Assembly (NCBI GenBank): GCA_946803715.1
Contig: CAMPET010000251.1
Location: 3,649 to 22,472, forward strand
Source: Beroe ovata
Lineage: Eukaryota > Ctenophora > Nuda > Beroida > Beroidae
Direction: 5' to 3'
DNA: 18,824 nucleotides
A program made the position numbers and the translations under genes. Shown one piece after another: positions 8,103-15,107 of the stretch (the first letter of the stretch is position 1; the number at the start of each line of letters is the position of its first letter). The notes below the pieces were generated by a model. It had not been told where the DNA came from. It saw only the letters and a list, made by a program, of their open reading frames with translations, and made no database searches.

Positions 8103-8183
8103 AGATTGGGTCACGCGGCAGATTGGGTCACACTGCAGATTGGGTCACACTGCAGATTGGGTCACACTGCAGATTGGGTCACG
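8103..8183. repeat. 17-bp tandem repeat seeded from the foldback-element sequence
   Basis: Four full units and a partial fifth of AGATTGGGTCACACTGC, starting at 8103, 8120, 8137, 8154 and 8171. The first unit reads gtcacgcggc and is preceded by gtgaactgaaaag, both words of the foldback element's arm (GTGAACTGAAAAG...TTGGGTCACGC). It appears to be a remnant of that element in which a short unit later multiplied. Confidence 0.8.
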
Positions 8184-8285
8184 AGATCCTCGACTTGGAA
8201 CGAGATCGACTGGGTCAATGGTCGATCATCGCAAGACAATAGGATTGCCTTAGGCAATGCCTAGCTGTCCGTGCTAAAACGTCCT

Positions 8286-8309
8286 CCCTCATCATTCAGT
8301 TGATGAGGG
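8286..8309 (-). other. Stem-loop with the MysC-like stop codon in its loop
   Basis: CCCTCATCA (8286-8294) and TGATGAGGG (8301-8309) form a perfect 9-bp stem with a 6-nt loop. On the transcript strand the loop is ACTGAA, which contains the TGA stop of the ATP-grasp gene. It may be chance or an RNA element at the CDS end. In-frame sequence after the stop runs 26 codons to the next TGA. Confidence 0.6.
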
Positions 8310-9669
8310 GATTACCACACATGTAGTCGACCTGGTTCCACAGGAGCTGCCGACCGAAAAGATTGGCCGCTATGCGGCCGGGGATCTGTACAAAGTTGAG
8401 AATCAGGAAAGGCAAGGGATCCATCCACTCAAATACTGCCTCCTTTCCCCTCACCACAACTCCAACTCTCTCCGTGACAACTCCCAGCTGAAATTTCACG
8501 AGACTCTGTAGAATTAGAGCAATCTCCCGGAGAAGCCAGTATGTCTCTGTTAAACTTGGTCTAATGACTGGACAGGTGTAATGCTTGTCCAGGAGGTGTT
8601 TTGACAGTTCTCCTATCACATTATCCTCGCGGATAAAGAGAATGTGACTCGTCTGCACCCTGGGGTTGCACTCCAGCGGATAGGGAAGACCGTCTGAGGG
8701 CGAGCACATGAAGTCAAACGTGAGAAATCCGGTGAGGGGTTCATCGTACTTGTCAAGGAAATCCCTCACCCAGGCGTCCAGCTCGGGTCTGTTGATGGAG
8801 TTTTGCCACATCCTATCGACAGTTTGGTCGCACGTGTTGTGAGCTATGATACGGCTGTCCACCACCAGGGTACAGCTACATGACTCTGGCGGGACAAGCT
8901 CATCCTGCAGGATAAACTGTCTGCTCTCCGATATCTGTTTCCGCTCTACGAACCGTTCAAACTGTTCCACGTCTCTCGGTACCCGGATATCGACTCTGTC
9001 AGCCTGTACATACTGCAGCGGTTTCAGAATGAACTTCTTGTTAGGGTGGGAGGAAACCAACTCACGGAGCTCTCCCTCGCTCTTGATCAACTTACTGTGG
9101 GGAGCTCGGACACCAAGCTCATGCATCTTGGCGTTGAATGTCATCTTGTTATCAAGCAGACTGTACGTCTCTGTCTCGAAAGCCAGTATCCTGCAGTTTG
9201 GGAGCCGGCTCTCTATAATCTTGTTAGCCCTCGCATCTACCGGTGTGTAGCGGGGTTCAATTTGCATGATGATGTCCGGTTTCTCTGTCGATACGATCTC
9301 CAGGACCTGCTCGATGTAGAGCTGCTCTGTTTCAGGGGTCAGGGGTGCAGTGATGGTGTAGTACTTGTCACAGTAGATGGACCAACCGGAACAACACGTT
9401 ATATAGAAACCACTCCCTACTGTTACCGTACGGTAACCCTTATCCTTGAAAAGACGAATGTAGTGCAGGGATTTAGACTTGCTGGCGGCAAATATCACCA
9501 CACAAGGCGCCACCGGCCCGGCTGACCCCTTCCTGAGTACAGTGGCTTTGTAGAGATGGCTCACCAGGAGCCACGGAGCACAGAACACAAAGCATGGAAT
9601 ACTCATGATAAAGAAATAGGTCAGAGTGATCACTGATCTAACGAACATCGTGACTTTGGCCCAAGACAT
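8296..9669 (-). CDS. MysC-like membrane-anchored ATP-grasp ligase (mycosporine-glycine synthase homologue)
   Basis: A 457-residue intronless protein, about the length of cyanobacterial MysC. Residues about 7-40 form a hydrophobic membrane anchor. An N-terminal nucleotide-ligase fold follows (VVIFAASKSKSLHYIRLF), then an ATP-grasp domain with ATP-binding lysine in FILKPL (K216), hinge LQDELV (254-259), DFM (319-321) and metal-binding acid/amide in PLECNPRVQTS (E333, N335, R337). Downstream LTETYWLLREI (373-383) and EWMDPLPFLILNFVQIP (414-430) match, as I recall it, the MysC pattern of TYWLYHEI and DPLPFL...QIP. MysC joins glycine to 4-deoxygadusol using ATP, giving the sunscreen mycosporine-glycine. 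Substrate here is inferred; the demethyl-4-deoxygadusol synthase and O-methyltransferase partners are not in the window. A minus-strand CAG at 9690-9688 after a T-rich tract may end a 5'UTR intron. Another ATP-grasp subfamily with a different substrate remains possible. Confidence 0.85.
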   Translation of the reverse strand: MSWAKVTMFVRSVITLTYFFIMSIPCFVFCAPWLLVSHLYKATVLRKGSAGPVAPCVVIFAASKSKSLHYIRLFKDKGYRTVTVGSGFYITCCSGWSIYCDKYYTITAPLTPETEQLYIEQVLEIVSTEKPDIIMQIEPRYTPVDARANKIIESRLPNCRILAFETETYSLLDNKMTFNAKMHELGVRAPHSKLIKSEGELRELVSSHPNKKFILKPLQYVQADRVDIRVPRDVEQFERFVERKQISESRQFILQDELVPPESCSCTLVVDSRIIAHNTCDQTVDRMWQNSINRPELDAWVRDFLDKYDEPLTGFLTFDFMCSPSDGLPYPLECNPRVQTSHILFIREDNVIGELSKHLLDKHYTCPVIRPSLTETYWLLREIALILQSLVKFQLGVVTERVGVVVRGKEAVFEWMDPLPFLILNFVQIPGRIAANLFGRQLLWNQVDYMCGNPLIN

Positions 9670-9773
9670 CTCTCAAATGACTTCCTACTGTTTGGGGGTA
9701 AAAAAATAATAAGATGGTGAAAAGTAATTGAAAAAGTGAGAACAAAAATATGATTATAAAACTAAAATAAAGC

Positions 9774-10118
9774 TAAAATAAGAAAGAACCGTGATGCGAT
9801 ATCGATTTACAAATCGAATCAGCCCTCCAAATCAGATTAAAAAATTTATTTCAGCATGAGTACCAACAAGGATTTCAATAAATTTATCTCGAGAGGAGGG
9901 ACTCAATTTGAGTAAAATAAGAAAGAACCGTGATGCGATATCGAATGTGCAAGCTTTTGATATGCATTGTGCATATGTGTGAGGGGCCTGGATATGTACC
10001 TTTATCTGTTTTTTGACAAATCGAATCAGCCCTCCAAATCAGATTAAAGAATTTATTTCAGCATGAGTACCAACAAGGATTTCGATAAATTTATCTCGAG
10101 AGGAGGGACTCAATTTGA
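9774..10118. repeat. Tandem segmental duplication (about 138 bp; second copy carries about 68 bp extra)
   Basis: Copy A is 9774-9911 and copy B 9913-10118. Both open with taaaataagaaagaaccgtg and end with actcaatttga. They are nearly identical (aaa/aag and caa/cga differences in the shared distal block), except that B has about 68 bp between GATATCGA and AAATCGAATC that A lacks. Either B gained or A lost this segment. The shared block contains a short minus-strand coding piece. Confidence 0.88.
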
Positions 10119-10347
10119 ATTGTGAGAGCGCCAACTTTGGCACACCTCCTTTCATTTTATGAAATTCTCCATCACTATGTGAGTACACGTGCTGTGTACA
10201 GCAAGGTGCCCTCGTGACAAAACAAGATCTCCTAAAGTGAAATATTGATTTGAGACATTTGCTATGAATGTTAGCTGTTCTCAGAAGATGAAAGCTACGC
10301 ACCTTGTGGCATAATATGTCACGTGTCGCTGCTACCTCAAAGCACAC
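10039..10347 (-). pseudogene. Possible terminal exon or pseudogene, weak mS35-like similarity
   Basis: A minus-strand open segment ends VPKLALSQFKLSPSSRDKF, then IEILVG, closing at TGA (10039-10041). The pattern hydrophobic-x-L-x-x-F-x-L-(10)-K-x-x-x-I-L-V-G weakly recalls the core of mitochondrial ribosomal protein mS35, but the strand ends eight residues later, well before that domain should. The same stretch, with one amino-acid change (S to F) and the same stop, is present in copy A of the duplication (9832-9911). A possible acceptor is minus-strand caatatttcactttag near 10231. It may be a true last exon, a duplicated exon, or noise. Confidence 0.25.
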
Positions 10348-11170
10348 TCCTAGAGTGTTCTCATTGATACAATGGTTCTTGAAACCATCTCAAAGGATGG
10401 GCATATAGGATTGTTCCTTCGAAGAGAGATCGCCGCTTGGTATAACAGTTCCACGATATTTCTTTTCTTGACAATATTTCTCTTTCTCAAACTTTCACTC
10501 GGCGACGCAATTATGGTAGAGTCGCATACAAATTGACCTATTAGTATTTTTCAGCCCCGACTCAATTCATTGAAAGTGGATTAAGGTTGGATATTGAGTA
10601 ACGCATTAAGGGCATCTTACGTCAATGAACATCACGGTACATAAATAATTCATCTTTCGCCCCAAAATGACTTTAACTTAATACTTACTTCTACGTCTCG
10701 TCCACTCAAAATGAGAATTAATTTCAGTTCTTCGTCCACATATTTCTGTTGAACTGTCATATTAATTTGGCCATCTATCACGCTTTTTGTTCATGGCACT
10801 TCCACACGGAATTCCGCGCGGGAAGTTCAGCACCCATTTCGTCCGTGATCGAAACAACCAAAGTCCATCACAGTACAAATTCCAATGAAATTGAAAAGCG
10901 TCATAATGAAGCTGGGGGCAACTGTGGATGCTCTTTGTGTCACAATTTTGGGACACCTGGCCACGCCCAACAGCTATAGATCAAAGCCTTGGTATACTCT
11001 TGATTTGATTAGCAGGGTATAAACTATAACTATACTGAAGTTATTCTTGTCTTAGTTTTAGTCTTAGTTTTAGCCTGATTTCTTAGCACGAAATGTCGTT
11101 TGTTATTGAAACAATTTTATCCACCCAAGAGTTTATCATTTAATGCTGTGAACAAAATAAATTAAAAGGA
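10348..11170. other. Intergenic region upstream of the GPCR
   Basis: No coding region I can support. A 12-bp direct repeat (gtcttagtttta) occurs twice at 11049-11072. A CAG-less acceptor-like tract (cctgatttcttag, ending 11086) might belong to a 5'UTR intron of the GPCR gene. Confidence 0.4.
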
Positions 11171-12334
11171 ATGGAAAATAACGAAACTGAGGTGACAGGT
11201 GGATACGAATACAACAAAATTCTGGAATACATCATGGGAGGTATCCTCATCACTGTGTTTATATTCGGGAGCACCGCTAATCTCCTCGCATTCCGCTACT
11301 TCAAGAACATGCCGGCTAAGAATACAACCAGCATGTACTTCCGGAGGATGTACCTCAGTATTTCGGTCAATGACCTGTGTCTCTGCCTGGTGGTACTCCC
11401 CTCGATAGAAGCCTGCTTCTCGGAGGGCAGGCAGGGCACAATGTTCACAAATCATGTGTTCTGCAGCTCATGGCTCGCCCTCTGGACCGGACTCTACTTC
11501 ACATCCATTATTCTGCTCGCCATGTTAAGCATGTCCCGACTTCTTGTGATCATCAAGCGAACGATAACACTCATTCCTCAGCTCGGAACACTGATTCACG
11601 TCCTGCTCGTGACAGCAGGAGTATTGACTGTCGCGGCAATGACTCTCGATCACCGCTTCTTCCCCCTGTACAGCAGTAACCAACTCCGCTGTTTCGTCAG
11701 TACATTTCCCTCATCACCGGGGGGTAATAGCACCGCCAATGCCAGTGACCACCTCAAGATCATGGAAGCAAAGAGGAAGTTATTCGCCATCGGTTCGATC
11801 TCCGCACTCTGTTTTCTTGCGATTTGTCTCTCTTTCACCCTCTCACTGATTTACCTCCGTAGAGCTAAGAAACACTCTAAGAAGGTACAGGGGAGTGTGA
11901 AGGAGCAAAATGCCGCAGCTAAAACCGTAATAATCGTTACGCTACTTTACATTGTCTTCAATACTCCAGCAATGATGATTTCATTCTACAAATTCTACGA
12001 CTGGTTCGTTGTCCCATCGACACACGACACCCAGTTCGCCTCGTCGGCCGAATTCGCGGAACGAGCATCGGATAGAATGTTCGGTCAACACGAGTTTCTG
12101 AACCAATACGCTATTCCCGTGACAGTCGTCATAGCAACTAGCCTCAACAGTTTTGCTAACCCCATTGTCTATTGGAGTCGCATGGCTGGTTTCCGAGGTC
12201 ACATTCGAGACTTGGCTCCACTAAGAAGAAGATCCCATACAATGTCTCAGGGTGATGGCCAGCTCACCCAAGAAACACAATCCCGGGACGGAAACGTGAT
12301 TGAAATGAATCATGTGATTAACGAGGTGGAATGA
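11171..12334 (+). CDS. Orphan class A (rhodopsin-like) G-protein-coupled receptor
   Basis: A 387-residue, intronless seven-helix receptor. Approximate helices: TM1 20-44 (N37 in GSTANLLAF), TM2 60-82 (LSISVNDL, D68), TM3 98-126, TM4 138-158, TM5 204-230, TM6 251-273 (P266 in FNTPAMM), TM7 314-336 (NPIVY, 330-334). C98 at the top of TM3 and C174 in the second outer loop can form the family disulphide. The extracellular N terminus is short with an N-glycosylation site at N4; N185 (NST) and N190 (NAS) lie in the second outer loop. Odd points: the DRY motif at the end of TM3 is MSR (121-123), and CWxP in TM6 lacks the W. The third inner loop is short and basic (RRAKKHSKK). Ligand cannot be inferred. 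The ATG at 11171 has an AAAGGAATGG context. Confidence 0.9.
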   Translation: MENNETEVTGGYEYNKILEYIMGGILITVFIFGSTANLLAFRYFKNMPAKNTTSMYFRRMYLSISVNDLCLCLVVLPSIEACFSEGRQGTMFTNHVFCSSWLALWTGLYFTSIILLAMLSMSRLLVIIKRTITLIPQLGTLIHVLLVTAGVLTVAAMTLDHRFFPLYSSNQLRCFVSTFPSSPGGNSTANASDHLKIMEAKRKLFAIGSISALCFLAICLSFTLSLIYLRRAKKHSKKVQGSVKEQNAAAKTVIIVTLLYIVFNTPAMMISFYKFYDWFVVPSTHDTQFASSAEFAERASDRMFGQHEFLNQYAIPVTVVIATSLNSFANPIVYWSRMAGFRGHIRDLAPLRRRSHTMSQGDGQLTQETQSRDGNVIEMNHVINEVE

Positions 12335-12335
12335 C

Positions 12336-12385
12336 GCTGTGTTTTGTATAATGAGAGAACGCAGTGTTTTGTATAATGAGATCAC
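12336..12385 (+). repeat. 25-bp direct duplication in the GPCR 3'UTR
   Basis: Two adjacent copies of GCNGTGTTTTGTATAATGAG (12336-12360 and 12361-12385) begin immediately after the stop codon. Each carries TGTATAAT (12345-12352, 12370-12377), which fits the relaxed PUF-protein RNA-binding pattern UGURNNAU. Confidence 0.85.
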
Positions 12386-12496
12386 GTGTGTATACTGTAT
12401 TAAATTGCAAATTGCGTCGTCAAAATTATTCGCTGTTTCACTGGGTTGGATCACGCGCTTGAGCCATGAAACTACGTCATAATATTGCTCAACAAC

Positions 12497-12502
12497 AATA
12501 AA
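12497..12502 (+). terminator. AATAAA poly(A) signal of the GPCR gene
   Basis: AATAAA (in aacaacaataaaaaa), 163 nt after the stop codon. Confidence 0.6.
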
Positions 12503-12667
12503 AAATTTTAAGAAACTATTCAAGAATGGAAATAGTAATAATTTATGACCTTTTTATATGGTTATCAATGGGAAGTCTGGTAATCACCGGAGCACACTTC
12601 AGAACAAATGAGAAGCCGCGCAATATTGTGACACAGGCAGTCGGGAGCATTCCTCGGTCCAACAGAA

Positions 12668-12753
12668 GTGTGTAGGTGTGTCACTCCGTGTGTAGGTGTG
12701 TCACACCGTGTGTGTGTCACACCGTGTGTGTGTCACTCCGTGTGTGCGTGTGA
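12668..12753. repeat. GTGTGTGTCACACCGT-type minisatellite
   Basis: About five degenerate 16-18-bp units, each a GTGTGT(A/G)GGTGTGT or GTGTGTGTGT stretch ending TCACACCGT or TCACTCCGT. Open frames through it are simple-sequence artefacts. Confidence 0.8.
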
Positions 12754-13605
12754 TCATCGTGTCCGGTGGCACGCTATTGCGGGCTCTCATATGTGTTTCT
12801 CAGCGTCCGGGTCCTTCATATTTGGCCAGCAAAAACGATATTATAAATACTCTGTTATTACCTGGTATAAGCTACATTAAGAAGTGGAAACCCAGCTTGA
12901 ACTTCATACTCATCTCTAACATTCTCCTGCTCAAAGTCGAAGCTAGCAAGGAAAGTTCTCCGATATCACCATTTAAATTTTCAACGTCCAGCTTCCCTTG
13001 GTAGCTTCAGACTTAGGGCAACATATCGTATGATAACGTAGTCGGAGTCCGGCATAGTGTAACCTACTGAGAGATACATGCTAACAAGCATTCCTCATAT
13101 GTGTTAGTCGAGAAAAAGCCCGTCAGGTGAAAGGGTGAAACGTACAAATTAAGATACAAAACATGACTTCTGATGGTCCCGGAAATAAATTTCGTCATTG
13201 TGAATCGTAAGCGTGATTTGGACTCTTATGTGTATGCCTTCATTTAAATCTAGTCAGTAGTAGAGATGGAAATATGGTGATAAATCGGTTGAGCACTACA
13301 TTTTTATCGGGATATTATTGGTTAAGTTAAAGTAAAAACGAATTGTTTACGATATACTATTATTTGAAAAACGCTTCTGATGTCAGGCATTCCAGTTCAG
13401 ATTCCCGTCATAACTACAAAAAGGTACCGACAAGTGACTGCATTTTCAGTAGGCACCAGAGAAAATGTTCCAAATCACAACTTGCCCATGAAACATTGAA
13501 TCGTCACTATCAAATACTTGTTGCCATGGTTACATCGATATCGTGACGTGATATTTATAGTTTATATCTGTATTGTTATCGATATCGATATGGATTGAAT
13601 CATAA
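12754..13605. other. Gene-free, AT-rich stretch
   Basis: No frame with domain, splice or repeat support. Near 13535-13590, repeated ATCGATATCG words (acatcgatatcgtgacg, ttatcgatatcgatatgg) form small palindromes. Confidence 0.4.
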
Positions 13606-13611
13606 TTTAAT
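13606..13611 (-). terminator. ATTAAA poly(A) signal of the HMG-box gene
   Basis: Plus-strand TTTAAT, i.e. minus-strand ATTAAA, about 77 nt beyond the stop codon of the HMG-box gene. It is the commonest variant hexamer. Confidence 0.5.
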
Positions 13612-13687
13612 AGGAAATAAACATATATCATGGTTTGATTAAAAATATTGTCTGGAATATGTGTTTGTGACAAAGCCATTACCGGTT

Positions 13688-14823
13688 CTACTGAGCCCCG
13701 TTCATTTTCGACCTTCTGAAAGCTTCGATCTCGCGGCTGTACCTCACTTTGTCTTCATCAGCTCTTTTCTGATAGGGTTCACGGGCATTTTCGTCCATTG
13801 AGTTCCACCTCTCTCCTGAAGTAGTGACAAATATGAACTTCAACGATTCCTTTCTCATTCAGGGGAAAGTGACCAGATATACTCCGATAGATCGACATCG
13901 TTAACATCACTCACCCAGAATTTTAGCAACTTGTCCAATCTTTAGGCTGGGATTTTCCTTGACTACTTCCGGTCGGTTCAGGTTAGAAAAAACCATGAAC
14001 GCAGTCCTGAACAAGGCAGGTCACTTATAGTGTGTTTAAGTGGATATGCAGACTCTACATTGTAGAGACTCTACATTGTAGTGGATAGGTCTCAAATCAG
14101 GCAATCAGGCATGGTGGATGTGATTCAACTCACGTTGCACGTTTAGGCTCCCCAGGCTCCTTCACCCGTTTCCTCTTCTTCTTTTTACCGTCGTTATACT
14201 GTGGCGCCGGCACATATGTACTCATTTCCTCCTGGTACCGAAGTCCGTCTTGTTCGGCGAGCTGCATGTACGGAACTTTCCGTTCCTCGCTCAGGGTAGC
14301 CCATGTCGCACTCAAATTCGTCATGAACACTGAAATCACGCACTGTCACGAGGGAAAGTCACACTCCCGCCATGCGCGCGCTGAATCAGAGCCGCGCGCC
14401 GCCTTTTACATCATGGTAACTGCTGCGCCATCGTACTTTATCCACAAAAATGCGCAAAATTTGGTAAAGCGCATACTTGACATCACTTCAGGATTCTTAT
14501 TTTCGAGCCGCGCTTCATACAGTACGAACAAACAAAAACATAACTGGCGTTTCACCACGTTAACTGCCAGATGTATGAGCAATGAAGGACGGCAGTACTG
14601 TTTGACTGAATCGAGCATTACAAAGCTACACTGTTGGCATCATTCCAGTCCAAGACCTACCTCCCAAATCAACTTTGGTGTCAGGGTTGAGGCGCTTGAA
14701 TTCCTGCATTTGCTCACTCCTAAAGACGTCAAAAGCAGACTTCTTCTTCTTGGGCTTGTTTGGGTCTTTAGGTGCTTTGGTTGGTCTGTCATAGGGGTGG
14801 TAAGCTGACGCTACAGACGCCAT
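13688..14823 (-). CDS. Two-HMG-box DNA-binding protein (HMGB-like), four exons
   Basis: Minus-strand exons 14823-14661, 14329-14134, 14006-13915 and 13815-13688 join in phase to 192 residues ending at TAG. Junctions: g/gtaggt, tttcag/tg, ac/gtgagt, gttcag/g, g/gtgagt, cttcag/ga; introns 331, 127 and 99 bp. Box 1 spans about residues 22-91 (KPKKKKSAFDVFRSEQM ... SATWATLSEERKVPYMQLAE). A basic linker with a likely nuclear signal (KKKKRKR, 103-109) follows, then box 2 at about 114-184 (EPKRATTAFMVFSNLNRPEV, NPSLKIGQVAKILGERW). HMG boxes bind and bend the minor groove of DNA. The protein ends soon after box 2 (MNGAQ), without the acidic tail of vertebrate HMGB1-3. Box 1 is about two residues longer than usual around its first splice junction. 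Each box is split by a phase-1 intron, at non-equivalent positions. Confidence 0.9.
14051..14082. repeat. 16-bp direct duplication in HMG-gene intron 2
   Basis: GACTCTACATTGTAGA followed at once by GACTCTACATTGTAGT; each contains the palindrome CTACATTGTAG. Confidence 0.8.
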
Positions 14824-14957
14824 TGCTGAGAATACATTGGGTTATAGAAGTGTGGGGAATTGCAATCAAATCAAATCAAATATGGTATGTCCGAAACACA
14901 CCAGTAAGAGGCAATCAAACGCCCATACAATGAAAATAAATGATGTATAAAATACTT

Positions 14958-14963
14958 TTTAAT
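14958..14963 (-). terminator. ATTAAA poly(A) signal of the calcineurin-B-like gene
   Basis: Plus-strand TTTAAT (minus ATTAAA), about 145 nt beyond the stop of the calcineurin-B-like gene and 135 bp upstream of the HMG gene's ATG. The two minus-strand genes are therefore closely spaced head to tail. Confidence 0.45.
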
Positions 14964-15107
14964 AAACGTCAACAATCGTTAAATTTTTTACATCATATTT
15001 ACAGCTTCTACTCTAATACAAAACTAAAATTATTCTGAAAAATCTATCTGTTATGTTATACAAAATTGAGGAATGCTCCATCTGATAATTGTGAAAATAT
15101 GTCATCA

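Noticed and set aside
8846-9525. Plus-strand frames of 134 and 159 codons opposite the ATP-grasp gene
   Set aside because: Antisense shadows of a conserved enzyme with low-complexity Ser/Arg content.
10749-10979. 76-codon plus frame upstream of the GPCR, considered as a small gene with a CxxC-like segment
   Set aside because: No signal peptide, homologue or splice support; the CGCSLCHNF residues are not a recognised zinc motif.
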